A stretch of DNA of 64,000 nucleotides from Turritopsis dohrnii. Taxonomy: Eukaryota; Cnidaria; Hydrozoa; Anthoathecata; Oceaniidae. The DNA is taken from positions 248,001 through 312,000 of the forward strand of contig BQMF02000420.1 in assembly GCA_027922465.2 (NCBI GenBank), read 5' to 3'. The position numbers and the translations under genes were made by a program. Below, one piece after another: positions 1 through 12,081 of this stretch. The first letter of the stretch is position 1. Each line of letters starts with the position of its first letter. The notes under the pieces are model-generated. The model was not told where the DNA came from. It saw only the letters and a program-made list of their open reading frames with translations, and made no database searches.

Positions 1-240
1 AGTTTTGTATGCGCTGGGTTATGTTAATGAGGGCATGATCAATGGAATGACCCTTCCTAAAGCCAAACTGACATGTGTATAAAATATTGTATTTTTCAAG
101 GAATTTTAAAAGACGAGAATACATCATTTTTTCAAAAAGTTTCTCAATGTTAGAGAGAAGAGAGATTGGGTGATAATTACTTACTTCTTGAGGGGATCCC
201 TTATTTTTAAAAACAGGTGTAACCGAAGATATTTTGAGGG
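1..240 (-). pseudogene. LINE reverse transcriptase fragment, cut by window edge
   Basis: Read on the minus strand, bases 1-240 encode the N-terminal part of a non-LTR reverse transcriptase. In order there is a TPVFKNKG segment, then NYHPISLLSNIEKLFEKMMY and then CQFGFRKGHSIDHALI. This is the conserved start of the RT domain in CR1/Jockey-type LINEs. The stretch is open to the window edge, so the palm and catalytic YADD lie outside. Upstream of base 240 I see no continuing frame. It is probably a truncated copy, but whether the full element is intact cannot be judged here. Confidence 0.8.
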
Positions 241-861
241 CCCTTATTATTTAGTGTATGTTACCCACACTAGACAGGGTCTGAAACCATTATATATCTT
301 TTAAAAAAATTCAAAACTGATTCCAATAATTTAAAAGATGATACAGGGTCTAATCTAGGCGAAAAAGAGCGTCCTGCCCTCTATAGCCAGGTAGCTACTT
401 GCAAAAAAAATTGGAAATGAGAGGGACATTGTAAAACTACTTTTAACTGTTAGATATTATATCCCTTAGAACTAGAAAATCATTACCGGAATATCTGAAA
501 TTATTTACTGGGCGTGTCCAGTACGATTTTTATTTTGATGACGTCACACAATAAATCCAAATTTTTTTTCAAAATTTTTCAAGTATTATTATATCAATCG
601 ATAGGTTTTTTTATGCTGAATTAAAAGCCCAATTATGTCATGGTGTGATTTTGAACATAAAAAAAGTTATTAGGGATAAACAACTTGCAACTACATGGTG
701 CTATCTCCTTTTCGCACCCCTCACTCTCCTTCTAGGATGTTTTAGGGTCAGGCTTAGGATTATTATTTATCTCTGTGATGAAGAGCCAGCTAGTAAAAAA
801 AATATGCAGATACATTGAGTGGGGTGCGAAAAGGAAATAGGGCCCAACCACATTATGTACA

Positions 862-1271
862 TTATTCATTAAGATTTCCATCTTCATTGTCAATATCGCC
901 ATCATCATTATCTTCATCATAATCAAATTTCAAGTTTTCGCATCATTCACCACAACCACATAAATCAATGCATTCGAGGCCGTGCGATCGATACTCGCAT
1001 ACTACTTTTTGTAACAAGCTTCATTGGTGTCATTACATTTAACTGCGTACATATCGCAGACAAACGCCTCTATGTTTTGGAGCAATTTTGCATCAATGCC
1101 AAAAGAGTTCCCAAATGACACCAAGGTAGCTTTGAATTCTTCAAAAGCTTGCAACAACTTAAATGCTTTAGTTTTTCCAACTCCATAGAACGGGCTGGTA
1201 TAATTGTTACCAGTGAATGCGTGGAGTGCTGGTATCACAAGAAAGCATTCAGGACAGGGCCCGCGCAGCAT
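862..1271 (-). pseudogene. Decayed TE-type gene with PALHAFTG motif and Cys-rich tail
   Basis: On the minus strand, 1271-1002 encodes a segment with IPALHAFTGNNYTSPFYGVG followed by GKTKAFKLL. I recognise this as a conserved segment of uncharacterised, often transposon-borne invertebrate proteins, in which the NN is usually a CD pair. A different frame then reads GLECIDLCGCGE, a stop, CENL and an acidic tail ending at 862 (DNDDGDIDNEDGNLNE). Related proteins end with just such a Cys-rich knuckle and acidic tail. The gene is therefore broken by at least one frameshift and one in-frame stop. Function is unknown; a nuclease-like fold has occurred to me, but only as a guess. Confidence 0.5.
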
Positions 1272-1399
1272 TTTTGAAAGTGTCTGTCAACAAAATCCAA
1301 CATTAACGAGAAGACTTTCGTGTGTATTCAAAATTGCTAGTGCATTAAATCTTGCTGCGTTATTGTTGAGCGGGTCCTTGTCTTAATTCTCCTGGCCAT

Positions 1400-2740
1400 T
1401 GAAAATGTTCTTTCGGGAGTTACAACTGCAGCTCCAGTCACAAGGATGACTCTCACAATGCATGACGTTTTGCATTAAAGCTCTCTGACTAGCTGAAAGA
1501 TCTTTTCGAAATGATAAGATATCATTAAAGTGTGCAGGACCAGGGGCGGCGGAGCAAATTTAAATGGTTGGGCCGAAGGCCAAGCAAATTATGAAATTTT
1601 CTAGATTGGTTTTCTAGATTGGCTAAAACGCATTCATATTTTTTAATTAATATTTTCATGGGTAAAAGGTGTAAAACACGTGTCAAAAAGGTTTTCCTAA
1701 AAAATATCTATCAATTCGCACGAACAGTCCAACAGGTAGTTGAAAGTTCGCTGATGCAGTTTAGAGTAATGCTATCATCCCCTTCCTCAACCAATAGTTT
1801 GATTGATTGCAATTTTTGCTCTCTTTTCCGTGATCAGAACAACGATTTCGGCGATGACGTCCATGGTATCTACCAGAAGCTTCATTTGTTTTGTGGTTAC
1901 CTTCATCAATAGATTCAATGAGTGACAATGGCAATGGTTAAAGACCCCCACTGGTTCCGCCTCCCCTAAGGACTATTATATGGGGAGATGAGAATTGCAC
2001 TATAATGATGTCACCAAAAATAAAACAATAGGAAAATGTTCTGGAAACGAGCAGCTGTTTATTAATAAACATTCAAACAAGGTAAAGAAATGATTCACTC
2101 TCATATCACAAGAAAACCACTGAAACACTTTTTCTCGATCTTAGCAAAACCGTCCAAAAAAATATCACAGCTCTGAAAAAAATTGTCGTTGGGCACAAAG
2201 GAAGACCTTTCGTCTTTCATGGGTTTTTTTTGTACTTTTTTTTCATGCACCCGATAAAACATTCCTGCTTTTTTCCAGACATAATGGATTCGTTAAGTGT
2301 TCGAAATAATAGACGGGGGTTCAACATTTTTGAAAAAAAATCGTGCTACAAAGTTTTTTTTATTAAAACATTGAACAAAGACATCAAACATATTGTTTCA
2401 AAACATTATTTATTTAAATGTAACAAGGGTTTTGTTTGTTTGCTTTTTAAATGATTTAATGAATTAATTTTTTTTTCATATGTTGCACCACCTGAATATG
2501 ACATTCGATTTTCCGATTTGTCTAGAAGGACAAGATGGCAGAGAAATTTTAGTTTGTTGTTATTGGAATAGCGTGAGTTTTCTTGTTGTGATAACTTGTT
2601 TAATATAAATAATTTTAGGTGCTCCGGTAAAAAAAAAATCAATACTGAGTATCTTTCGAACCTATTTCATTATCTTTTTGATTGTCCCCTTCATTGCATG
2701 GTTTCTCATTTTTTTATGCAAGTAGCTGCCTGACTACTAT
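1400..2740. other. Noncoding, nothing recognised
   Basis: AT-rich sequence with no coding region I can support. Short open frames lack recognisable motifs and splice context, and long T and A runs dominate from 2220 to 2650. Confidence 0.4.
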
Positions 2741-2744
2741 GCTT

Positions 2745-2935
2745 CTTTTTTTTTAATTTATTTTGCTTTAAAAACTTCGACAATCACTCTTGTACAAGGG
2801 GTGTTCACAGGTTTAACCCACCAAAATAAAGCTCAGGTTGCCCTTTTCCTAAAGAAGTGCCCTTTGGATGTCCTTTTCCCTTCAGCTGGCGTTGTCCTTC
2901 CATTATTCTAGATATAGATTAGACCCTGTGTGTGT
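2745..2935 (+). repeat. Dispersed repeat, copy 1 (matches 62345-62515 inverted)
   Basis: The stretch with GGTTTAACCCACCAAAATAA, then AGCTCAGGTTGCCCTTTTCC, ending in TAGATTAGACCCTGT, reappears inverted at 62345-62515 inside an intron. A fragment of the same terminal part (GTCTAATCTAGGC next to GAGCGTCC) also occurs near 345-382. It is an interspersed repeat of unknown class. Confidence 0.65.
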
Positions 2936-3275
2936 GAACCAAAGTTACCTATCAAGAAACGATAGTGTCACGATGAATCAGCCATAAATATTGAGTTATC
3001 CAGTATAGGAATAATCTATTGCTAATATAATGTTTTATATATCTAAGGGAAAGAATAGAATCTCTATGGTAGTGAACCAAATTTAAAACATCACAGAAAG
3101 CTACTTTCGCTACTCAAAAGCCATTTTATCTCTCTGAACTGCTGCCTTTCTTACGGCACAGAGAATTTTTACCCAAAAGCCGGCGCGATACCACAGTTGA
3201 TTATAACCCAGAGGAGGAGGACAAAATCTTCATAAGTCACTGCGAAAAAGAGCATTCAGACGGCATACCGGAAAA

Positions 3276-3547
3276 GTGAGACCCGGGACCCGGGACCCTA
3301 AGGTGGTGGGACCCGGGACCCGGGACCCTCCAAATGTTAGGTGGGACCCGGGACCCGGGACCCTACTAACTGTAATTGGGACCCGGGACCCTACTAGCTG
3401 TAAGTGGGACCCGGGACCCGGGACTCTCCAAATGTTAGGTGGGACCCGGGACCCGGGACTCTCCAAATGTTAGGTGGGACCCGGGACCCTACTAGCTGTA
3501 AGTGGGACCCGGGACCCGGGACCCTACTAGCTGTAAGTGGGACCCGG
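3276..3547. repeat. GGGACCCGGGACCC minisatellite
   Basis: Tandem units of a doubled or tripled GGGACCC separated by short linkers (CTACTAACTGTAATT, CTCCAAATGTTAGGT, CTACTAGCTGTAAGT). The array is strongly GC-rich in an otherwise AT-rich region. It sits about 420 bp beyond the stop codon of the MULE gene. On the gene strand the array ends in TCTCACTTTTCCGGTATGCC, a motif shared with the array at 22 kb, which ties it to the transposon. Confidence 0.9.
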
Positions 3548-3966
3548 TTCATTTTGCGAAATGGGATTAATTCAGAGATAAATAAGTCTAGCTTCTTTCT
3601 TCTTTAATAATGTAAGTATGTAAATAATGTAATAATGTAATAATGATATAGCAAAACAAATAACATTTCTATAACTCGTAGAAGTGTGATTACCTTCGTG
3701 TTATTCAAAAGTTCTTTTGACGACTCATTTTCCCGAAGTGTGGAAGTTAGAATTTGTTGATTGCAATATGCGGAAAACAGAAACTGCATTCACTCACTGG
3801 TTCATTCACAAGACAGTATCGTTGTAAGAAGTTGAGTAAAGCAGGGCAGCGTAGCTATTGTAAAATAAAGATGAGTACTAATCTATAGATTAGTTAACAG
3901 AAGATTTTGATGTTGGGATATATAACAAACAAACTTAAGAGTTAAAAAATAAATATATACAGTGTC

Positions 3967-6900
3967 TTAAAATGTTATGGATAGGGATGTCAAATAACGT
4001 TTATGTAATGGTGACAACACAGTGCTCAGTCCAGTAGGTACAGCAATCAACTGTACTGTAAAGAAACTATTGTGTTTGCTAATGCATGTCGAATTGAAAT
4101 GGTAGTAGACTTTTGAAAAGTTTGGCGAGATTTTGGGCTGACGTGTTACCGGATCGATATAGTGTCTTTGCGTTTTTGATACGATTATCAAATCGTGAGG
4201 CTCTGCTGGATAACCATTTCCGTAAAACTGCCCGCCACATGCATAGCACTTTGTGACATTTTTGTGGCAAAGTTTTAAAAGAGACAGCTCATAACAATGA
4301 GCGTTTGGATTCGGTGTAGTACCGGGTTGTGTACTCGTGGTGTTCGTAGAACAAATAGCTGAAGGTGGACTGACCAAAACTGTCGTTACTGCTTTGGCTT
4401 TATTTGGTGGCCCTTTTCGAATTTGCGTAGCTTTTCTTTTCTTTTGCCCAGCTGTCTTTTCTTTGCCGATTTCACAAAGCACGTTGAGCTTGATTTTCCC
4501 ATTTGCATTCATTTTTTTTGCGTACTCGTCTAAGGAATTTGTTTTGCATGCTACTGCCAATGTGTGACAACATATCCCAAAAGACTTGTAACGATGACAT
4601 GTATCTGATTTACAAACGAAACTCATGTTTTGAACGTTGATGTTAACTTGGTTTGGTTTGTTACTGTCACTTTCATTATTGCAATAATAGATATTTCCAA
4701 ATCCTTTTAAAATTGCCTGTGGTTCACTTATGAGGCGAGCAGCTTCGTCCAAAATTTCCTTCTGAATGGATTTTGGCAAAAAGGTTAAAACGATTTTGTC
4801 AAAACGAGCATCTTGGACTATAATACTTTTTTCAGTGCTTTCCGTAACTGGGACGGGTATCTCATACGTGTTAAATTTATTGACAAGTCGAGTGCGTTGA
4901 GCTGAGGACATATGGTAATACTTGTTCTCGCTTATCTCAAACAAGTTACGACAACTTTCAGCTATACTCCAGTCACCTATGAATTAATCAGAATAATTTG
5001 AGTAACCATATACAACATAAAAATAATGATTTTTTCAAAACAAGTAAAAGTAAAGGAAAACATTTTCTTACCTTTCCCTACCAACGGCAACTTTACTTTC
5101 TCTTCCTGCCAGTTGACTTCCTTTTGAATTAATTTAATCGCTTCAGTCAATGTCAGCTTACCAGATCCTTTCGATCTCTTTATCATCGAGTTTATTGATT
5201 CGTTTCCATTCTGATTATAACTTGATGGTGGAGAGCCGAGACCGCATCGTTCTCTCACAGAAGCCAACATTGTCTTCTTAATCTTTTGCTGTTTGTGATT
5301 TTCTATGTATTTTGACAGTTCTGTCCCCTTTTCACGACATTTCCAAATCTTTTTCAAACGCTCGCATTCCTGCTCAAACTCATGCTCTGAAACACAATCA
5401 ATTAAGCCTTTCACTTTCACATCTCCTGATTTCAAACCAAAAATCTCATTAAGATAGGGTTGTGCATTGATCTTCAGTTCCATGCATTTCCCTTTGATGT
5501 TGTCAATCATATGTATTTCACACAACAGATGATCAGCAACAGGAAAGCATGATTTCATTGACTCGTAAACGTTCTTTTCATCATCTGTTCCAAAAGCTTT
5601 CAATTTGCTGGTTGATGGTTTGAAGCGAACAATGTTGCTTGGAAGCGTGTAGTATGAATCAAAAGTTTTATGACAATGAATTATGGTAGGTCCAATCATA
5701 ACAGGATGTTCTTTTGATTCTTTGCTGATTAATAGTGGGTGTCGGTAAGTTGTAATTGTAACGTTGTAATCGCAAATGTTAAATGTAGGATCAACACCAA
5801 GAATGCTTAAACTTTGGTTGCAACAGAATCTTTCTATATCTTGTAGCTGCTGGTTAGTGCTCAGAAACACAGTTTTTTCAGGCGCTGTTCTTACATCCCT
5901 TATAAATGCGTTTGGCGAATTGGTCTGTCCCTTACACAAGTCAAGCAACTCTACCAGCTCATCTTTATCGTTTGCCTTAAGATTTCTGGAAAAGTCATGT
6001 ATTTGTCTAAGAGAGTTAGGCAAGTCACCTGCTGTTCTTGCGCTTGAAAATCCACGATCGTTGCACATTTCCGTGAAAATTGCTTTTCCTTTCTTTCCTT
6101 CGGACGATAATAATTTGATTTTCTCTCGAACTGAATGTGTAATGAGTTGTCGCGATTTGTTTTGTTTGGTACTATTACCATGAGCAGGAGTTGAAAATTC
6201 GATTTCACGTTCCCCATTTTCAAAATAGTACTGTACGTAAAAAACGGGCAGAACATCTCCGTTTCTTGGTGATACGGACAAAATAACTTTATGGAAATCT
6301 GTGACCTTCCTATGAGCATATATGTATCTTGTTACTTTATATTCATGACCATTGTTTCCTGCTTGAATCAAGTGACCTTCATAACTGTCGAAATAAAAGG
6401 TCTTAGTCGCAGTCCTGGACATGTCGAAAATCATGTCTGTTTTTATGTCCCGCCAATTACCCAAACAATTTGTGTCAACCATGAATTCTACGTTGTGCTG
6501 CACATACACTGGCGTTGAAGTAGCTAATCTGTTGGACGGTATTTCTGTAAACACAATCAGTTCTGCAATTGCTTTTGTTTCACCAGGAACGCTAATTCCG
6601 CTTCGGTACACTGGAAGTGTCAAATCATTCTTGTAATATACAATGTCTAAGGATACAAAGCCTTAGGTTAGCAACATCAGTTTTAGACAGCAATTTATGA
6701 AAAATTGCAAATCCAAAATATAACGAAGCTTACATGTACATAGTAATATAAATAAGCCTTTCCCGAATTTCTGTTTAAGCACATCACTATGTCGTGGAGT
6801 TCTATTGTATCAAAGACATCTTGAACTTACCGTCATTTACTTGCAACGCCTCATATTTTTCGTCTTCACCCTCAAAACTTGTATATGATCCGCCTAGATT

Positions 6901-7346
6901 AAATTGTTACAGGAGTTTATGAAATCAATATTCAGTTTGAGTGTGTAGATCATTGTTTTTCTGTATTTCATACCTGGGGGATCTATTGATATGCAATCTA
7001 TGGAATTGCCTTCTGTGAGAAACGAGCTTGCATCTAATCTATAATAATGAAGTTGAATTTTTTGAATCTGCTTAGAAGAATTATCAACCTATACAGACTT
7101 GTATTATATTATAAATTATTACTCTGTGTCGTCTCTTTCTTCCCGTTTTATGACCGGAACATATGTTGTTTCACTGAAAACTGAATCGGAATCTAAAATA
7201 TCAGAAACAGAGTTTTATAATCACCATAAACCGAGAATTTCCACTCAACAATCCCCTCACCTGAAGATGAGATTGTTACATAGTCCGTAGTAGTACCATC
7301 AAAGTTGCCAATACTTCCAGCAAACAACGATTTTGACTGATGATCG
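3967..7346 (-). CDS. MULE-family transposase with SWIM zinc finger, multi-exon
   Basis: Six coding exons can be joined in phase on the minus strand: 7346-7261, 7192-7123, 7038-6974, 6893-6831, 6645-5072 and 4976-3967. All introns are GT-AG. The first exon or exons with the start codon were not found. The small exons encode an acidic, Ser/Thr-rich N-terminus. The large exon carries a MULE-type DDE core: D in LGVDPTFNI (about 5790), D in FGTDDEKN (about 5580) and E in NQNGNESINS (about 5200). The last exon holds a SWIM finger (CKSDTCHRY, then GICCHTLAVA), a Thr/Pro-rich linker and a C-terminal CYACGG module. A paralogue of this last module lies at 22399-22911. The frame is open throughout, so the gene may be active or domesticated. 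Assignment rests on motif recognition. Confidence 0.8.
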
Positions 7347-7732
7347 CTAAAACGTAAAATCATGCACCAACATGAATGGGGTATAACAATATCATCTACT
7401 TTATTCAGTTTGATCTGTTCTTTCTAGCTTTTCTCAATTATGTAGTGTTAATTGAGCTCCACGATATATGAACGAAGAAAAAAAGTAGGGATACAATAAA
7501 CACAAAAAGTATTAGTAAATATACAAGAAATAAAACACGAATTTGGAAACTTGGATAGGACGAAGGGAAACTGTCTAATGGATTGGTGTCTTAAAAATGT
7601 TTGGTTGAATGAAAGTTATTGTTTCCAACGGTATCACAAATGTTTCCATCATAATATATCGGAATAACAACGCAGACATTTTTTAAGCATTTTGCTTGCT
7701 ACATTTATGTGCACTTATTGATAAAAATGTTT

Positions 7733-9552
7733 TTACCATTTTTCTTTGCAATTGACAATAAAGGACAGTTCTTGGTTTTCAGTACCAATTCCAGCTTCAA
7801 CAATTCTCTTTACGATCCATTCCAAAATTTTGTTATAATTCCACTTAGGTGTCAAAATTACCATCCCCTGATTTTCTCCCCCGACGTTTGTTGGAACAGG
7901 ATGGGTATCAACAAGAGCCATCATGTCTTCATATGATATAATTGTTAATGTATACGGTGGACAGATGTAAATGCCAACTTTCACTACTTCATTCGCCATT
8001 TTACGTAATGCATCTCCCAATTCCAAAATGCTATTTGGTGATAGAGCTGGGTTTGTTGATACTAACGCATCTTCCAGCAGAAGGTCATACTTTTCATCGC
8101 CGAGACTTTTCATAACTTTTAATGCGTCGTAAACGCCATAGAATCTCTCATTATCGCGAATACCATGTACTTGAGCTGGTACAGTTTTGATTATCCTTTC
8201 AACGGCCTTGTTGATATCATCGAGTCCATTACTTATGACTTGAGTTGCAATTTCAATTGCCAAAAAGGAACAGCAATTTGTTCCATCATTGTCAGGAAGA
8301 GTGAGCGAACTAGGCGTTGCTTCCAAATTTTCAGCCAACCTCCTATCAAAGGCTTCTAGTACGGAAGCTTGGCTCGTTTTCAGGTGATGGCAATCTGGTG
8401 GAACATCTGTACTGAGCAGTGGAGTAACATCTTTCAATGATGGCCTGTCACTTGATGAAAATGATGTTAAATCATCATATGCTCTTAAAAGTGTCAGCCA
8501 ATATATGGCTCTTGTAATTTCGTATTTGGTGCTCATCTTTGGTTTGCATTTGCTGTTGAATTTTTTTTCTAAAGAATTTCGAAATCCAACTCTATCTGCA
8601 CATACATCATCTTTAAAGTCCACTTCATAAGGATATTGAAGGTCAGGACTCAACAGAATGAAAAATATCATTCCAAGTGACCAAATATCGGCCTTCATTA
8701 AGTCATCTAATGAAGCGTTTTTTCCATCAGCTGTCATTTTCATCAATTCAGGCGCCATAAATGCTGTGGTTCCTTAAATAAACGACATTGTTAATGCAAA
8801 AATATATCAAGTAATTTCGAGTGCTCCTGTGTATTACTTTTACGCTGTACGATAATTGCGTAAGCTTACAATAGTGAACAACGACAGTGAATGAATTGAC
8901 AGGAAATATTCGAGTACTCACCTTTCTCAGTGTCAAATGTAGTTGTAGACAATATTGTTCGGGTTTGTAGAGTTGAAGATCTAGCTTCACCAAAATCGGA
9001 GAGTAAGCAAACAATTTTTTTATCATGTACTGACTGGGTCGTTGAATCATGGCGATTACTAACCAGGACGTTGGACGGCTTCAAATCTCTGTGTGCATTT
9101 TTTTCTTTATGAAGGTATTCTAGTCCAGAAATTAGTTGAATTGCTATGCATTTCATCAATTTCTCGAAACCGCTTGCATTAAAATTGTCGATTAGTTCTA
9201 AGTATTTGTCAAGTGAATGAACTTGAATATCATGACCATATCCGTTGAAATCAAAGCAGTGAAAATCCATTAACAGTCCAAAGGGCTTAAAACATATCGC
9301 TTCCAAGTTAACAACATTCTCATGGGAAAGTTTATGTAATATACCTGCTTCTTTTATGAATTTTTTCCCGGTTTTGTCCCACTCTGCACAGTTTAAAATC
9401 TTCAATACCTTTTCAGAGTTATTGCGTTCTACGAGATGGACCACGCCGAACGATCCTGCCCCAATAACACGTCTTTTCTCTATTTCAGTTATGGAAATTT
9501 GCGGTATATCTATTTTTCGGGCTAGTAAACTCTGAATGGCAGTGGTTGTCAT
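7733..9552 (-). CDS. Protein kinase with C-terminal NCCSFLA/DTH module
   Basis: Two coding exons (9552-8922 and 8772-7733) join in phase to give 556 residues. An acceptor site lies just upstream of the ATG, so a noncoding first exon is likely. Residues about 27-330 are a complete protein kinase domain: glycine loop GAGSFGVV (31-38), Lys51 in VLKIL, HRDLKPSN (154-161), DFG (186-188) and APEL after the intron. Residues about 370-550 are unusual: GTNCCSFLAIEIA (Cys377/378) and later MALVDTHPV (499-501). This order of Cys, then Asp-His resembles a papain-like or deubiquitinase-type peptidase, but that is inference. No membrane segment is seen. It is likely a cytoplasmic signalling kinase; the substrate is unknown. 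Confidence 0.8.
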
Positions 9553-9786
9553 TGTCGAATTCTAAAAGACAAAAAAATAGTGTCATCTTTAGGCTGTGTT
9601 TGATAAGAGATAACTTCTTTCATTGGTGGTGCTAACGTTTTTCACTTTATCGATTAGAGTCAGCGTAGCCATCATTAGAGAATATTTCCCACGAAAATGT
9701 TGTGCCTTGAGTTGCGAAAATTCGAATTTTTAGACGACTCAGGATACATTTGAAAAATATCTTTTAAACGAATCTTGAAACCCTTA

Positions 9787-9826
9787 ACGGTAAAAAAAGC
9801 AAAAAAAGCAAAAAAAAAAAAGAAAG
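9787..9826. repeat. A-rich simple repeat
   Basis: Low-complexity AAAAAAGC-type run between the kinase gene and the repeats that follow. Confidence 0.7.
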
Positions 9827-9939
9827 CATTTTGTCATTCAATCATTTTTAGTATAGTTTCTTTTTTCGTGTGAAAATGAACAATTTTATGTAAAATGTAT
9901 CAAAAAATATCAAAGGCTCTTTTAACAGCGTTTTAAACA

Positions 9940-10310
9940 TAGCCTGCGTTCACACATTAAAATTCACAACGAGTACTTGCCTACTCCAAAGCATAGGCTA
10001 AACTACCATTTCGGCCGGAGGAGGAGTAGGAGTAGGAGTCTAAACGTGTTTTAATACGGTATTAGCTTTCGCTGCTACTGTACTTATGAAGACATGAGTT
10101 TTTATTTTATAACAAGAGCCAGATGGCGCAAAACGATAACAGCAAATTTATTTGACACACAGAAGCTTCCGAAATTGTACTTAAACTTATTATTCTAAAA
10201 AGTTCTTTAAAGTTTGTTTTTAGTGATATCTCGCTCGTGGAAAACAGGCATAAACAATAATTTTTTAAAGGGTTAGCTAGTGTAAATAGGGTTTAATCAT
10301 CAACACCATT
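9940..10310. repeat. Rearranged pieces of the element inserted at 25.7 kb
   Basis: Two blocks match the 801-bp insertion at 25709-26509. Block X (9940-10085) contains CATTTCGGCCGGAGGAGG and ACGGTATTAGCTTTCGCTGC; it matches the first about 160 bp of that insertion, inverted. Block Y (10123-10310) begins AACAAGAGCCAGATGGCGCA and matches the last about 170 bp, also inverted. The order of the two blocks is swapped relative to the insertion, as if the end of one copy abuts the start of another. Divergence is high. Confidence 0.65.
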
Positions 10311-10726
10311 AAATTAATTTTGAATCAAACAGTGATGAAATTGAATCAGATGACGAAAATCCGGACAATCTACTTTCTCGATTATTTTAGACATTTAGAC
10401 ATTTAGTTTGTCTCTGATTTTTTGTAAGAACATGCGAAAGTGTACTTTACTTACTTTACTTAAAATGTGTTATCAATATTTCATTGCAGTACCCTGATTT
10501 CCCAAAGGAAATATTCAGTCTAAAATATAATCGAAGTTAATTAGAATTGTTGTTGCAAGTGAGATTTGAGATTTAAATTGCAAAAAACCTAAACATAGGT
10601 GCAGTGCACAGGACAAATTGTTACTGATCTATTTATGAAAGGTAAGGGTGAATTGATAGACATAATTTGCACAAGATTATTCATAGCGATTCACATCACA
10701 ATTTATAGCTATTCAGTACAAAGATT

Positions 10727-10812
10727 CCAACTGTCCCGAATTTTTCGGGACTATCCCGAATTCAGGTACCATGTCCCGAAGTCCCGAAATACCATTGATT
10801 TGTCCCGAATTA
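10727..10812. repeat. TCCCGAA-rich short repeat cluster
   Basis: Five to six TCCCGAA-like units, some in inverted orientation (TTTTTCGGGACTATCCCGAA), lie within about 85 bp. The same CTGTCCCGAATTT string recurs just outside the right end of the palindrome at 21291. Its function is unknown. Confidence 0.5.
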
Positions 10813-11355
10813 AAGTTAAAGTCTCCACTTTTATTTTTTAATTTTTCGTTGCCTAGACACCATTTTCGAAATTAAAATAAGTATCTCACAGAATATAGAA
10901 TTCCGTTTTGCCATTACTTTCAACAACCTCATCCCTAGGTCCCTTATGTCTCCTCTGAAACTTACTTTGAAAAGCCATAGATAATAACAGAAGAAAAAAA
11001 GACGCCACATCATCGGAAAGAAAGAAAAAAGAAAAGAGAACTTTTTGTGTGTTTTGTCTTGTCACGCAGGAGATCATTATTCGATAAAAGTTTAGTTAGT
11101 AATTGAGAAATAATCACTTTCGACACGTGCTAAAAAAAAATATAAAAAGAAGAATGGTTTTTCTGATTTTTGTGGAAATATTCATATTTAGTTTCTTTCG
11201 CGATGGCATTGGAAGCAAAAAAAGCAAACGCTAAACGAAATATGATGAAAGTTATCATGAAAAGTTATCATGAAAAGTGCTTTTAAATTAAGTTCGAAAG
11301 CCATGAATCATCGTGTTAAGTAGCCGTACGGCGCAAAGTCCGCAGATATTACCTT

Positions 11356-11432
11356 ACTGCGATGGTGTAGTGGTTAGTACCTTTGAGTGCGACCGCTGCG
11401 ACCCGTGTTCAAGTCCAGTCATGTATCTCAAT
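11356..11432 (+). repeat. tRNA-derived SINE head
   Basis: A pol III type internal promoter is visible: an A box-like GATGGTGTAGTGGTTAGTAC and, about 35 bp on, a B box-like GTGTTCAAGTCC. This resembles tRNA-Glu-type sequence, but the acceptor and anticodon stems do not pair well. I therefore call it the head of a tRNA-derived SINE, with the body continuing to about 11530, rather than a functional tRNA. Confidence 0.55.
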
Positions 11433-11633
11433 AAATGCAGCGTATCAGCCCATTAGGAGCCATCGACTGACTGCACACTGGCCTTCGGGCAAGTTAGAGC
11501 AACGCTATACGTATCTCTGGCGGTAAGTCAACTAATGGTTGCAAGTCTGCCTTTCGTGCGCCTTTGTCACGACACGATGAATTTTCACTAGTTAGAATCC
11601 ATTTTCCGGTAATGTGGTAATTTTTCCGGTGGC

Positions 11634-11690
11634 CACGTGCGTTCAAAACATGCATTCCGTGGAATTTTATTATGCGCATGCTTGGATTTT
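11634..11690 (+). repeat. Outer terminal sequence of the left RAG1-like element copy
   Basis: The arm starts CACGTGCGTTC, followed by GTGGAATTTTATTATGCGCA. The spacer contains a related inward-reading end, CACACGTTGGTTT followed by GTGGAACGTTATTATGCGCA. These look like the two terminal inverted repeats of the element, both beginning CAC. The mirror copy of this end is 21226-21282. Confidence 0.55.
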
Positions 11691-11729
11691 CAAATTCGAA
11701 TATTATGATTTTACAGTGCTGGTACTTAG

Positions 11730-12035
11730 CTACCAGTACACAATACTGGCAAAAACAACCCCCAAAAATACAAAATAAGGCCTAAGTTCATAATCAGCTT
11801 TTGACAATCGAACATCATGGAACAAAGCAACATTCGAATACAATTTATTCGATTTCAAAAAGCTTGTTTCACTAAGATTTTGATGAACAAAGTTCTCTGG
11901 TAAAAACGTAGAAGTGCCACAACAAAAACACTGAAATTCACGTATCACAAAAGTTTTCCAGCTTAAACAGTTTATATCGTCAGAAAGGGTATGTATTAAA
12001 GTATTGATTCTCAAAGTTTCATGCTGGTAACACAT
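11730..12035 (-). other. Unassigned open frame in left arm (mirror at 20881-21186)
   Basis: A 101-codon open frame diverges from the transposase gene. It starts with ATG directly after an acceptor-like TTTCTGTTTCAG and contains FQCFCCGTSTFLPENF. No family is recognised, and it may be chance. The identical copy in the right arm is 20881-21186 (+). It has no kelch repeats, so it is not a RAG2-like partner. Confidence 0.25.
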
Positions 12036-12081
12036 CTGAAACAGAAATTATTTACAGTCAAAGTTCGCCCATTTTTAGGAA

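Noticed and set aside
2230..2642. Short open frames on both strands in a T/A-rich stretch
   Set aside because: Low-complexity composition explains them; no motif or initiation context.
11356..11432. Functional tRNA gene
   Set aside because: A and B boxes are present, but the acceptor and anticodon stems do not pair properly; a SINE head fits better.
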